A DNA stretch of 64,000 nt from an uncultured Clostridia bacterium (GTDB lineage Bacteria; Bacillota; Clostridia; UBA1381). Under the pieces are notes generated by a model. That model worked only from the letters and a program-made list of their open reading frames with translations, did not search any database and had not been told where the DNA came from. The position numbers and the translations under genes were made by a program. The stretch lies in the NCBI GenBank assembly GCA_934476075.1, contig CAKSNH010000003.1, positions 1 through 64,000 of the forward strand, in the 5' to 3' direction. Shown piece after piece: positions 50,796 through 59,685 of the stretch; position 1 is the stretch's first letter; every line of letters begins with the position of its first letter.

Positions 50796-51161
50796 TTAGT
50801 CATTTATAATTTTAAATATATCTATGATTTTTTTTACCATGTTGGGCGGAGAATTTACAGCAATATTAAAAAGTTCACGCAAATCCTCACGATTTTCAAA
50901 AACACGAACATATTCCGATATTTCATTTTCGATATTTGGTATATCTTTATCATTGCTTTTGCACAGCAGCCATGCCGGATTTACTTTTAATTCTTTTGCG
51001 ATTGATTCTACAACAGGGAGCTTGATTTTTCCTATTGCACCCGATTCATATCTTTGTATGGTGGACTTCGCTACGCCGACTTTATTTGCGACTTCGTCCA
51101 ATGATAGTCCGAGTTCTAAACGAGTTTCCTTAATTCTTTGACCGATTTTGAAATTTTCCAC
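50796..51161 (-). CDS. XRE-family repressor of a phage-like module
   Basis: The 121-residue protein has an N-terminal XRE helix-turn-helix (about 6-65: IGQRIKETRLELGLSLDEVANKVGVAKSTIQRYESGAIG) and a short helical C-terminal part; no cleavage domain. It is divergent from a small Cro-like gene at 51336, with palindromic operators between them, as in a phage lysogeny switch. Its promoter has TTGCAT (51216-51211), 17 bases, TATAAT (51193-51188). No integrase gene is attached to the module. Confidence 0.88.
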   Translation of the reverse strand: MENFKIGQRIKETRLELGLSLDEVANKVGVAKSTIQRYESGAIGKIKLPVVESIAKELKVNPAWLLCKSNDKDIPNIENEISEYVRVFENREDLRELFNIAVNSPPNMVKKIIDIFKIIND

Positions 51162-51187
51162 TTAACAATCACCTTCCTTCTGTAACT

Positions 51188-51311
51188 ATTATATCACTTA
51201 ATTTTGCATTATGCAACAAGAAGTTGATTTTGTCGACAAAAAAGTTGCACAATGCTATTGACAAAAGTCGGTATTCGTGCTAATATATATACAGTAGTTG
51301 CGTAGTGCAAC
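51188..51311. promoter_or_regulatory. Divergent promoters with palindromic operators
   Basis: Rightward promoter: TTGACA (51258-51263), 17 bases, TAATAT (51281-51286). Palindromes TTGCATTATGCAA (51204-51216, over the leftward -35) and GTTGCGTAGTGCAAC (51297-51311, near the rightward start) share the arm TTGCA/TGCAA. A further one, CGTTGCTTAGTGCAACG, is at 51542-51558, just at the end of the Cro-like gene. Confidence 0.75.
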
Positions 51312-51335
51312 AAAAATGAAGGAGGTGAAATATGT

Positions 51336-51551
51336 ATGGTAAATTCAAAGAAATTGAAAAAAAGAATTCGCAGTTATGGGTTTACCCAAAAAGAGATTGC
51401 AAGTATGCTGGGTATGTCAAGTTCGCTTTTTAGCATGAAACTTTTGAATAAAAGGGTGACTACATTAGACGATGCAGAAGCTTTGGCACACATTCTTAAC
51501 ATCAAAAATGAAGAATTCGGAGAATATTTTCTTGCAAAATTCGTTGCTTAG
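51336..51551 (+). CDS. Small Cro-like HTH protein
   Basis: The 71-residue protein is almost only a helix-turn-helix: RSYGFTQKEIASMLGMSSSLFSMKLLNKRVTTLDDAEALAHIL. It resembles phage Cro or anti-repressor-type XRE proteins. AAGGAGGTG lies nine bases before the ATG; another ATG four bases upstream is out of frame. It opens the rightward operon, opposite the repressor. An operator palindrome overlaps its end. Confidence 0.82.
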   Translation: MVNSKKLKKRIRSYGFTQKEIASMLGMSSSLFSMKLLNKRVTTLDDAEALAHILNIKNEEFGEYFLAKFVA

Positions 51552-51622
51552 TGCAACGAAAATTTACGAAAATTTAGTAAAACAAAACTTCGAGAAACGT
51601 GAATATAATGGGGTGATTTTTT

Positions 51623-51928
51623 TTGTATACTGACGATTTATATGGTACAGACGAATATTTTGAACGTATTAACTTTAATGAAAGTTATAATTATGATTGT
51701 CAAATGAATGTGTGCAATAAATGTGGGAAAAATGAAGATGAGGTAAGATTGTATCAGCGTGATAATTACAGTTGTGTTTTGTGCGAAGATTGTGCTGCGG
51801 CGGAACTTAGAGAATTGCTCACCGAATACGGGGACAAAATGGATAAAAATATCCGTGATTGGTATGAATGTGTGTTGGACAGATGCGATTTCGGCGGAAT
51901 TGTTCGGGAGGAATATGTATGTATATAA
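51623..51928 (+). CDS. Small cysteine-rich protein of the phage-like module
   Basis: The 101-residue acidic protein has CNKCGKNE (about residues 31-34) and CVLCEDC (about 51-57), together a likely zinc-binding four-cysteine site. There is no known family match. The TTG start at 51623 follows GGGGTGATTTTTT, an unusual start; no better in-frame start was found. The end overlaps the next gene by ten bases, so the two are co-expressed. Confidence 0.6.
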   Translation: MYTDDLYGTDEYFERINFNESYNYDCQMNVCNKCGKNEDEVRLYQRDNYSCVLCEDCAAAELRELLTEYGDKMDKNIRDWYECVLDRCDFGGIVREEYVCI

Positions 51929-52320
51929 AGGAACGATTGAAAAAGTACAGTATGCTTTGCAAAGAGATAAAGCAGATTGAGCAGGAGATAAGTCAGCTGG
52001 AATATACTTTGCGGAAAATGGATATTGCTCTTATGCCGGTTAAACCGCTGACAGGGGCAGAGATTAAAAATGTTCAGGATAAATTATTGAATTTGGGTGA
52101 AAAATATGTAGAGAAACTGGAATTGATGTATGAGGAGCGTTTGGAGCTTGAAAGATACATATCCAAACTCGACGAAGGCATGGAACGTATTATACTGCGA
52201 TACAGATACATTGATTTGTTCCAATGGCGGGCAATAACCGGCAAAGTGGGTTATGAACAAGCACAGGTGTATCGTATTCACAATCGGGCAATGGACAAGC
52301 TGGATAAATTGTGTGCGTAA
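51919..52320 (+). CDS. DUF1492/ArpU-like phage late regulator
   Basis: The 133-residue protein has a coiled-coil N-terminal half (LCKEIKQIEQEISQLEYTLRKMD and LELMYEERLELERYI) and a C-terminal sigma-like region ERIILRYRYIDLFQWRAITGKVGYEQAQVYRIHNRAMDKL. This is the layout of DUF1492/ArpU/RinA-like proteins that activate late genes of phages. The ATG at 51919 is preferred over the open frame from 51868 because GGGAGGAATATGT precedes it. No late phage genes follow, so the module looks like a remnant or a satellite. Confidence 0.8.
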   Translation: MYIKERLKKYSMLCKEIKQIEQEISQLEYTLRKMDIALMPVKPLTGAEIKNVQDKLLNLGEKYVEKLELMYEERLELERYISKLDEGMERIILRYRYIDLFQWRAITGKVGYEQAQVYRIHNRAMDKLDKLCA

Positions 52321-52396
52321 TTATTCGGCGAACAAATTTGCGTGCATAGTTTTACATAATGCAAGGTTATAAATGCGGATTTTAAAGTAATCCCAC

Positions 52397-52501
52397 TTAT
52401 TCACGAAGTTATTCACGATAACGTGAATAACTTCGTGTGTTTTTTAACGAAAATCAGACTTATCCACGGTGTTGGCGATATAGTGGATAAGTTTATTCAC
52501 T
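52397..52501. other. Two large hairpins containing six DnaA-box-like 9-mers
   Basis: A perfect 16-bp stem (52402-52417/52422-52437) followed by TGTTTTTT is a terminator for the phage-like operon; a second stem ACTTATCCAC/GTGGATAAGT lies at 52459-52492. The region has TTATTCACG at 52397, 52409 and (reverse) 52422, TTATCCACG at 52460, its relative TTATCCACT reversed at 52482 and TTATTCACT at 52493. These match the DnaA box TTATNCACA at eight of nine positions. The remaining stretch to 52703 is AT-rich and holds no gene. Confidence 0.55.
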
Positions 52502-52703
52502 ATATTGAAGTTTACATAAAGTCGGGAAATGGATTGTTGCTGTGAACAAATGTATAGGTGTGGTGGCTGATTGCTTATGCAAGAACAAATCATAATTTAT
52601 TCATTTACCGCCTTGCAATTATACCACATAAGAGGTATAATACTATAATATAAACTAGGATTATTATTGTTATAATTAAATGATACCGGATGGGTAGGAT
52701 ATT

Positions 52704-53162
52704 ATGAATTTTGACGAAACAAAAGAACGTGCACTGTGTATACTGGATTTTCGTATGCACTCACGCTATGAACTGAAAACAAAACTTCTGCAAAAGGGTG
52801 CGGAGGCGGATATTGCCGAGGCGGTTTTAGACGAACTTGCCGATTATGGTATAATTAACGACAGCGAATTTGCAAGAGCGTTAATCCGGCACCTTGCCGA
52901 GAATAAAATGTACGGCAAAAGACGGATAAAATCGGAATTGTCCAAACGTGGGGTGGACAGCGAAACCGCAAATATCGCTTTGGAGGAGTTTGAGTTCGAT
53001 GAGAAAGAACAGCTTTATCCGCTTGTTGAAAGGAAATTAAACGGTGACTTTGAGAAAAAAAGTATCGACAGAACGGTGCGGTATTTTGCAAATCATGGTT
53101 ACAGTATAGGCGATATTTTCAACTGTATAAATTTAGTTAAAGAGAATTATGACGAGGAATAG
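52704..53162 (+). CDS. recX: Regulatory protein RecX
   Basis: The 152-residue all-helical protein has the RecX pattern: ALCILDFRMHSRYELKTKLLQKG, DYGIINDSEFARALIRHL, KMYGKRRIKSELSKRGVD and YFANHGYSIGDI. RecX binds and limits RecA filaments. recA is not in the window. It begins a likely operon with rimO (12-base gap), pgsA and ttcA. Confidence 0.92.
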   Translation: MNFDETKERALCILDFRMHSRYELKTKLLQKGAEADIAEAVLDELADYGIINDSEFARALIRHLAENKMYGKRRIKSELSKRGVDSETANIALEEFEFDEKEQLYPLVERKLNGDFEKKSIDRTVRYFANHGYSIGDIFNCINLVKENYDEE

Positions 53163-53174
53163 AAAGGAATTGAC

Positions 53175-54506
53175 ATGGGATATAATATAGGAATTGTTTC
53201 ATTGGGCTGTGCGAAAAATCAGACAGACGCCGAAATTATGCTCGGACTGCTTGCCGGTGAGGGACACAAGATTGTGGCTGACCCGGAAGTGGCGGACGTT
53301 ATTATTGTAAACACCTGCGGATTTATCGAGTCGGCAAAGCAGGAATCGATAGACACCATTTTGGAAATGGCAGAGCACAAAAAGGGCAGATGCCGTCTGC
53401 TTATTGTCACAGGCTGTTTGGCAGAACGTTACAATACCCAGCTTATGGACGAATTGCCGGAGGTTGACGCTATATTGGGTACGGGCGACTATGACAGGAT
53501 TGCCGAAACAATAAACAATGCAATCGGCGGTGAAAGAAGTGCGATATTCGGACACAAGGACAGAGATGTTGACGAGGGTCTGCCGAGAATTTTAACCACG
53601 CCGAGCCACAGTGCATATCTTAAAATTGCGGACGGCTGCGACAACAACTGCACATACTGTGCCATTCCGCTTATCAGAGGTCATTTCAGAAGCCGCAGAA
53701 TAGAGGATATTGTGAAAGAGGCACGCTTGCTTGCACAAAACGGTGTTAGGGAGCTTATTATCATCGCACAGGACACTACACGCTACGGTAAGGATTTATA
53801 CGGCAAATACTCGCTTGACGTATTGCTTGAAGAACTTTGCAAGATAGAGGAGATACACTGGATTCGTCTGCATTATTTCTACACCGAGGCGGTGACGGAC
53901 GAACTAATCGAAACTATCGCAAAGCATGACAAGATTTGCAACTACATCGATATGCCTATTCAGCACGCAAACAATGACATTTTAAGACGTATGGCAAGAC
54001 GTACAAACAAGGAGCAAATCCGTGAGAGAATACAAAAGTTCCGTGACAAGCTTGACAACTGCGTGATAAGAACATCTATTATTGTGGGTTTTCCGGGCGA
54101 AACGGACGAACAGTTTGAGGAATTGTGCGATTTTGTAAAGGAAATGCGTTTTGACAGAATGGGCGTGTTTGCATATTCGCCTGAGGAGGATACGGCGGCG
54201 GTTAATTTCGACGGTCAGCTTGACGAGGAAACCAAGGAAAAACGCCGTGATATTCTTATGACTATCCAGCAGGAAATATCGAGAGAGCTTAACGAGGAGA
54301 AAATGGGTTCTGTTATCGAGGTGCTGACCGAGGGATATGATGCGGACAACTTTATGTACTACGGCAGAGGTACGGGCGACAGTATCGGTGTTGACGGCAG
54401 AGTGTATTTTGCGGCACATGATGAAGTGCAGATAGGCGAGTTTGTAAAGGTGAAACTGCTTGATTTTGACGAATATGACGTTACAGGCGAGATTATTGAC
54501 GATTAA
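53175..54506 (+). CDS. rimO: Ribosomal protein S12 methylthiotransferase RimO
   Basis: The 443-residue enzyme has an N-terminal UPF0004 domain with SLGCAKNQTDAE, NTCGFI and VTGCLAERY (cysteines for one cluster), the radical SAM motif CDNNCTYC (about 154-161) and a C-terminal TRAM domain. LGCAKN with DxE and the C-terminal pattern favour RimO over MiaB. It methylthiolates Asp88 of ribosomal protein S12. In line with recX and pgsA. Confidence 0.95.
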   Translation: MGYNIGIVSLGCAKNQTDAEIMLGLLAGEGHKIVADPEVADVIIVNTCGFIESAKQESIDTILEMAEHKKGRCRLLIVTGCLAERYNTQLMDELPEVDAILGTGDYDRIAETINNAIGGERSAIFGHKDRDVDEGLPRILTTPSHSAYLKIADGCDNNCTYCAIPLIRGHFRSRRIEDIVKEARLLAQNGVRELIIIAQDTTRYGKDLYGKYSLDVLLEELCKIEEIHWIRLHYFYTEAVTDELIETIAKHDKICNYIDMPIQHANNDILRRMARRTNKEQIRERIQKFRDKLDNCVIRTSIIVGFPGETDEQFEELCDFVKEMRFDRMGVFAYSPEEDTAAVNFDGQLDEETKEKRRDILMTIQQEISRELNEEKMGSVIEVLTEGYDADNFMYYGRGTGDSIGVDGRVYFAAHDEVQIGEFVKVKLLDFDEYDVTGEIIDD

Positions 54507-54521
54507 AAAGGGGATTTTATT

Positions 54522-55076
54522 ATGAATACAGCGAATAAACTTACTCTCATCAGGGTTATTTTAGTACCGTTTTTTATGGCATTTCTTATGATGAGCAAAC
54601 CGGTATATCATTGGATTGCGTTGGTGATATTTATTATTGCGTCTGTTACGGACTGGTGCGACGGATATATCGCAAGAAAATATAATCAGATTACCACATT
54701 CGGAAAATTCGTTGACCCGCTTGCGGATAAAATGCTTACCACCGCCGCATTTGTGGTGTTTGCTGCGGACGGAACAATAAGTCCGTGGGCATTGTTTATA
54801 ATATTGGCGAGAGAATTTGTGGTTTCGGGTGTACGCTTGGTTTCGGTTGCGGAGGGCAAGGTTATTGCGGCGAGCATCTGGGGCAAGCTGAAAACGGTTA
54901 TGCAGATGATTTCGATTATTGCGGCTATCGTATTGAAAAATGCGGACTTTATTCCGTACAGCGAAGTATTTGCACAGCCTGTAATAAGTATCCTGATTTG
55001 GGTTACCGTGATTGCGACGGTTTTGTCGGGTGCGGACTATTTGGTTAAGAACCGGAATTTGATGAAGTTGAAATAA
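54522..55076 (+). CDS. pgsA: CDP-diacylglycerol-glycerol-3-phosphate 3-phosphatidyltransferase
   Basis: The 184-residue membrane protein has the CDP-alcohol phosphotransferase motif DWCDGYIARKYNQITTFGKFVDPLADK (about residues 45-71; DGx2ARx8-9Gx3Dx3D) and about five membrane helices. It makes phosphatidylglycerol phosphate, the first step to PG and cardiolipin. The rimO-pgsA pair is common in Clostridia. The gap to the next gene is 13 bases. Confidence 0.95.
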   Translation: MNTANKLTLIRVILVPFFMAFLMMSKPVYHWIALVIFIIASVTDWCDGYIARKYNQITTFGKFVDPLADKMLTTAAFVVFAADGTISPWALFIILAREFVVSGVRLVSVAEGKVIAASIWGKLKTVMQMISIIAAIVLKNADFIPYSEVFAQPVISILIWVTVIATVLSGADYLVKNRNLMKLK

Positions 55077-55089
55077 CAGAGGTAGATTT

Positions 55090-55806
55090 ATGAAAAAGAT
55101 TACAAGTCTTATAAGACGTGCGATTGAAGAATATGATATGATTGATGACGGCGACAGAGTTGCGGTCGGGGTGTCGGGCGGCAAGGACAGCTTGGCACTG
55201 CTGCACGCTCTTGCGGATTTGAGCAAGTATTATCCGAAAAAGTTTGAGGTTGTGGGTATTACCTTAGACATGGGCTACAATGCGGATTATTCAAAGATAC
55301 AGGAAATGTGCGACAGACTCGGAGTGCAGTATATAATAAAGAAAACAAATATCAAAGAGATAATTTTTGATTTGCGTCACGAGAAAAATCCATGTTCACT
55401 GTGTGCGAAGATGCGTAGGGGTGCGTTGAATGACGTGGTAATAGAACAGGGCTGCCGCAAGGTGGCATTGGGACACCACAAGGACGATGTTTTGGAAACA
55501 TTCTTCCTGAGCCTGTTCTATGAGGGACGAATTAACTGTTTTTCGCCTGTGACCTATCTTGACAGAACGGACATATACCAAATCAGACCGATGATTTTTG
55601 TGCCGGAAAAGGATATTATCGGAGCGGCAAGACGATTGCCTCTGCCGGTTGTGCACAATGAATGTCCCGCAAACGGATACACGAAACGTCAGGAAATAAA
55701 AGACCTGATAAAACAGCTTGACAAGACGACAAATCCCGGACTTAAAACAAGACTGTTTACCGCAATTAAGGACAGCACGATTGACGGCTGGCGGGTGGAC
55801 AAATAA
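55090..55806 (+). CDS. ttcA: TtcA-like tRNA thiolation protein
   Basis: The 238-residue PP-loop ATPase has SGGKDS at 29-34, LRHEKNPCSLCAKMRRGAL with the CxxC near 105 and GHHKDDVLETFFLSLFYEG. TtcA adds sulfur to C32 of tRNA with help of an iron-sulfur cluster; the CxxC is one part of its ligand set. Related TilS/TtuA families share the loop, but the CSLC spacing favours TtcA. Last gene of the recX operon; a terminator and a repeat unit follow. Confidence 0.85.
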   Translation: MKKITSLIRRAIEEYDMIDDGDRVAVGVSGGKDSLALLHALADLSKYYPKKFEVVGITLDMGYNADYSKIQEMCDRLGVQYIIKKTNIKEIIFDLRHEKNPCSLCAKMRRGALNDVVIEQGCRKVALGHHKDDVLETFFLSLFYEGRINCFSPVTYLDRTDIYQIRPMIFVPEKDIIGAARRLPLPVVHNECPANGYTKRQEIKDLIKQLDKTTNPGLKTRLFTAIKDSTIDGWRVDK

Positions 55807-55824
55807 GTGGACAAATAAAATGAA

Positions 55825-55854
55825 AGGTGTGAAAAATTAAATTCACACCTTTTT
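55825..55854 (+). terminator. Terminator after ttcA
   Basis: Perfect arms AGGTGTGAA (55825-55833) and TTCACACCT (55842-55850) followed by TTTTG. Confidence 0.85.
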
Positions 55855-55891
55855 GTTTTGTTTAGTCTGCGAGTAGCATGATGGCGAACTG

Positions 55892-55990
55892 TTTAATTTG
55901 TAGGAAATTTCGTAAAACGCAATGACGAAAAATCAAAAATGCCACCTTAGTCCTACGCCCGCAGGCGGTGCTTCTATCAGAAGCTTTTTT
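55892..55990 (+). repeat. Third copy of the 96-bp terminator-bearing repeat
   Basis: It matches the units at 48784-48979 with a few changes (TTTCG for TTGCG, GCCACCTTAGTCC for GCTGCCTTATTCC) and keeps the final GCTTCT/AGAAGC terminator. Its right edge touches the stop codon of the reverse-strand holB. Confidence 0.8.
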
Positions 55991-56978
55991 ATGGGTTTAT
56001 AGCCTCTTTTATTTTAAATGCGAGATTTAGTGCAACGGCTTTCAAACTGATATAACGCTGCAACAATTCCCGTGCGTGAATGATTGCATCAAGTGCCTGA
56101 ACAACAGTTGTTTCGGAAACGGTGACGCTTTTTTTTCTAAGCTCGTTTATCATGTCGGAGTTGATTATATCGTCTGTGTTTCCGCACTGCAAAAACATTA
56201 TATCACGGATAAAATCACTCAGAAAATCCAGAACAAGATTTATATTATCCTTATTATTTTCCAAAAACTCGGACACATCATAGGCGGTGAGCCTGTTTGA
56301 TGAAAATATCGGTGTGAGTATATCAAAACAGCTTTGCCTCATCTGCTCAAATACCTCGCTTGCGACTATTTCGTCCACCACTCCCGGTATGCCCTGTGAA
56401 TACTTTGCAAGGAAATTCGCACGGTACTGCTCTGTCGGATATTTCTCTTTTATATATTCGAGTATTCTGCTTTCGCTAAGCTCTGGAAAACGTATAAGCA
56501 CCGAGCGTGACAATACGGTCTGCAAAAGCGGTGCGGACGATGTAACCACTATGATGAATACGGTGTATTCGGGCGGTTCTTCGAGGATTTTTAAAAATCC
56601 GTTTTGTGCCTGTTCGGTCAGTATGTCGCCGTCATCTATTATATACACCTTGTGCGGAGCGGCGAACGGCTTTACATATGCGTCGGTAGCAATGGTACGG
56701 ATTTGGTCAACGCCGATGGTTTTGCGGTCTTTCGGAGCGGTAACGTGGATAATGTCGATGTTGGTGTTGCTCTTTGCCTGTACACATGACGGACATTTTC
56801 CGCACGGCACTATCTCGCCCGTACAGGTCAGAGCGGCAGCGAAAAGCCTTGCCGCCTCATGCTTGCCAAGCCCCTTTGCACCCTCGAATATATACGCATG
56901 GCTGTTTCTGCCCTGCTTTATCGAATTAATCAATCCTTTTAACAGATTTTCGTGGTATATATCAGAATAACCATACAT
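55989..56978 (-). CDS. holB: DNA polymerase III delta-prime subunit
   Basis: The 329-residue AAA+ protein has HAYIFEGAKGLGKHEAARLFA (modified P-loop GAKGLGKH at 33-40), a zinc module with C52, C59, C62 and C65 (PCGKCPSC), and VYIIDDGDILTEQAQNGFLKILEEPPE with SRSVLIRFPEL. It is part of the clamp loader. The His after the P-loop Lys agrees with an ATPase-inactive delta-prime. The ATG has GAGGT nine bases upstream. It stands apart from its usual partners tmk and ricT. Confidence 0.93.
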   Translation of the reverse strand: MYGYSDIYHENLLKGLINSIKQGRNSHAYIFEGAKGLGKHEAARLFAAALTCTGEIVPCGKCPSCVQAKSNTNIDIIHVTAPKDRKTIGVDQIRTIATDAYVKPFAAPHKVYIIDDGDILTEQAQNGFLKILEEPPEYTVFIIVVTSSAPLLQTVLSRSVLIRFPELSESRILEYIKEKYPTEQYRANFLAKYSQGIPGVVDEIVASEVFEQMRQSCFDILTPIFSSNRLTAYDVSEFLENNKDNINLVLDFLSDFIRDIMFLQCGNTDDIINSDMINELRKKSVTVSETTVVQALDAIIHARELLQRYISLKAVALNLAFKIKEAINP

Positions 56979-57045
56979 AAATTATTTACCTCATTCCAAA
57001 AAATAAACCGCAGAAACGATTATGTAACTGCGGTTGTTAAATTCA

Positions 57046-58146
57046 TCAGTCCTCTGTCCGGCACATGCAAATACATTTTAATGTAGCGTCCGTCTGAACT
57101 ACCTTCGGCCCGATTTGCACAATCGGATAAGAGAAATTATCCGGGTCGATATATGCTACCTTTGCGATACTTCCGTTTGACAAAAGCACCGACTTGCCGA
57201 TTAACTCGGCAGGCATATTTGAAAGGAACACATTTACTATATCAATGTCAAGGTCGGTAAAACTGCTCTTGGCAAACTCCTCCAAAATCTCAAACGGAGA
57301 ATGAGCCTCTTTGTATGCACGTCTTGTAACCATTGCGTCGTAAATATCCGAAACGGCGGTAATTCTTGCCGCACGGGAGATTTTTTCAAATTTCAGTCCG
57401 TCGGGATAACCTGAGCCGTTCACCTTTTCGTGGTGATTTCTTGCGGCGGTCAATACATCGGGATTGATTTCACCGGAGTTTATAAGCATATCATATGAAT
57501 AAACAGGGTGTGTTTTTATAATTTCAAATTCGTTCCTTGTAAGTGCTGACGGCTTGTTTAAAATTTCAAGCGGGATTTTCAATTTTCCTATATCGTGCAC
57601 AAATCCGCCCGTGATAAGTGAGGATATTTCACGCTCGGTAAGTCCGAGCCATTTCCCGATAAGTCCGTTCAAGAATGCAACGTTGGCACTGTGTGTATAC
57701 AAATATTCGTCAGCGTCACGCACACTGTTAATCAGCTGAAAAATAGTAGCCGCATCAACGCTCATTATCTTATCCTGAATAATTTTTGTTACAATACTTA
57801 CAGCCTCACGGGGAATAGTATTCGTTGCGGAAATTGTATCGAGAATATGAACTGCTTTTTCTTTGATTGATTTGTAATTTGTATCGAATTCCAAACGTTT
57901 AAGAATACTTTCATACTGCTCAATCTGGTCAACAATTTTCTGATAATTTTCTTTTTCTACATATAAATTGCCGTAAGTGCTTTCAAGCTGCTTAACCTTT
58001 TGTATCAATTTTTGAGTAAGCAGTGCACTTTTAAATACTAGCACATAATTATTTTTATATTTACAAAATAAATCGGCGGCGATAAACATTCCCTCGAAAA
58101 GTTTATTCGAGTCGATTTTTACAAAACCTTGGTTATTGACAGGCAT
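57046..58146 (-). CDS. HD-GYP domain protein, first of two paralogues
   Basis: The 366-residue protein has an N-terminal region with a coiled coil (about 60-110) and a C-terminal HD-GYP domain (about 135-320): VHDIGKLKIPLEILNKPSALTRNEFEIIKTHPVYSY, then NHHEKVNGSGYPDGLKFEKI and AVSDIYDAM. The HD and GYP motifs are complete, so cyclic-di-GMP hydrolysis is expected. A last segment (about 325-366) may be a small extra domain. The paralogue at 58250 lies 103 bases upstream. Confidence 0.9.
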   Translation of the reverse strand: MPVNNQGFVKIDSNKLFEGMFIAADLFCKYKNNYVLVFKSALLTQKLIQKVKQLESTYGNLYVEKENYQKIVDQIEQYESILKRLEFDTNYKSIKEKAVHILDTISATNTIPREAVSIVTKIIQDKIMSVDAATIFQLINSVRDADEYLYTHSANVAFLNGLIGKWLGLTEREISSLITGGFVHDIGKLKIPLEILNKPSALTRNEFEIIKTHPVYSYDMLINSGEINPDVLTAARNHHEKVNGSGYPDGLKFEKISRAARITAVSDIYDAMVTRRAYKEAHSPFEILEEFAKSSFTDLDIDIVNVFLSNMPAELIGKSVLLSNGSIAKVAYIDPDNFSYPIVQIGPKVVQTDATLKCICMCRTED

Positions 58147-58249
58147 TTAACAATATCCCCCTCGCTGTACTGATTTTTGACATAAATCATTATTAATTAT
58201 AAATTATTTGTGTAAAAATTGCAATATATAATACAAAAAATGTTCAGAA

Positions 58250-59347
58250 TTAATTCTTATACATACATACGCATTTTATGTTATTGTCGATTTGGAAAAC
58301 ATCTGTGCCGACCTTAACGATAGGGTGAGAAAGGTTGTTTTCGTCAATAAACATGATTTCGGCAATACTGCCGTTTGACAAAAGCACCGACTTGCCCAAA
58401 AGCTCGTTTGGCATATGTTCAAGGAAAATTTTAACCAATTCCATATCAAGATTGATAAAACTGCCCCTTGCAAATTCCTCCAAAATCTCGAACGGAGAAT
58501 GTGGAGCTTTATACACACGTCTTGTAATCATAGCGTCATATACATCGGAAATGGCGGTAATTCTTGCAGGAATAGAAATGTCATCATAGACAAGACCGTC
58601 GGGATAACCCGAGCCGTTCACCTTTTCGTGATGATTTCGTGCGGCTGTAAGGATTATCGGGTTTGTTTCGCCCGAATTTAATAAAATGTCGTATGAATAA
58701 ACAGGGTGTTTTTTTATAACTTCAAATTCTTCGGGAGTGAGCTTGCCCGGCTTGTTCAGAATTTCATCGGGAATTTTCAGCTTGCCGATGTCATGCAAAA
58801 GACCGCCGCTGATAAGTGCGGAGGATTCGGTTTTGCTCATACCGAGCCACTTTGCCATAAGTCCGTTCAAAAATGCGACATTGGCACTGTGCGTATACAA
58901 ATATTCGTCAACAGAGCGGACGTTATTCAAAAGCTGGAATATTACCGCAGTATCGACTTTAATAATTTTTTCCTGTATAGCCTTTGTGGTATCCTGAGAA
59001 ATCTCCTGTGGAACGGTATTGGTTTCCGAGATTTGGTCAAGCATATTATTTGTTGTATTTTTCAAATCCGTGTAATTGGTTTCAAACTCCACGCTTTCAA
59101 GATTTTTGACAAAATGCTCCGACTGCATGGAAACGTCCTCATAATCATGACTTTCCATAAATAAACTGCCGTATGAAGCTTGAAGATGTTTTATCTTTAA
59201 AAGCGTTATTTTGTCAAGAGTAACAGAACCACGCATAACCAATACATATGTATCCTTGTGCATACAATAAAGGTCGGAAGGGATATACATACCCTCGTGA
59301 AAAATTTTAGCATCTATTTTTGAAAAAGTTTGTGTTCCGCCTAACAT
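58250..59347 (-). CDS. HD-GYP domain protein, second of two paralogues
   Basis: The 365-residue protein resembles its neighbour end to end (LLHDIGKLKIPDEILNKPGKLTPEEFEVIKKHPVYSYDILLNSGETNP; HHEKVNGSGYPDGL), with the N-terminal coiled-coil part most diverged. It keeps all HD-GYP residues. The pair is a tandem duplication, both on the reverse strand. AAAGGAG lies before the ATG. Differences in the N-terminal part may give different inputs to the same cyclic-di-GMP turnover. Confidence 0.9.
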   Translation of the reverse strand: MLGGTQTFSKIDAKIFHEGMYIPSDLYCMHKDTYVLVMRGSVTLDKITLLKIKHLQASYGSLFMESHDYEDVSMQSEHFVKNLESVEFETNYTDLKNTTNNMLDQISETNTVPQEISQDTTKAIQEKIIKVDTAVIFQLLNNVRSVDEYLYTHSANVAFLNGLMAKWLGMSKTESSALISGGLLHDIGKLKIPDEILNKPGKLTPEEFEVIKKHPVYSYDILLNSGETNPIILTAARNHHEKVNGSGYPDGLVYDDISIPARITAISDVYDAMITRRVYKAPHSPFEILEEFARGSFINLDMELVKIFLEHMPNELLGKSVLLSNGSIAEIMFIDENNLSHPIVKVGTDVFQIDNNIKCVCMYKN

Positions 59348-59685
59348 TGTTTTACTCCTTTTTTATCTCATATATAACATACTGTATAAATAATCCCCTC
59401 TTATTATATATTATTTTATATAAAAAATCAATATATGTGACATATTTTAGGAATAAATTTTTAAAAAAATTATATTTTGAATACATGGTTTCTAATTAAT
59501 GGAAAATATTTTTAAGTATATTTTAAAAAAATAAAAATTTTCTTATGTTGTGAAAAATTTAAAGCAGAAAACATATAAAATATCTTGTTTATTGTAATTA
59601 TTAGTGATATAATATAATCGTAATGCGTATACTTGGGAGAATATAGAGTACACATTGACAAAAATTTAACGAAGGAGGCGGAAAA
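59348..59685. other. AT-rich divergent intergenic region
   Basis: The 338 bases between the divergent HD-GYP and PHP genes contain no gene. They hold long A/T tracts; a TATAATATAATCG segment near 59610-59622 could be the PHP promoter's -10 region. No clear operator was found. Confidence 0.4.

Noticed and set aside
52397..52501. Chromosomal origin oriC
   Set aside because: dnaA, dnaN, recF and gyrase genes are absent from the neighbourhood; recX-rimO-pgsA follow. Only a local DnaA-like box cluster is claimed.
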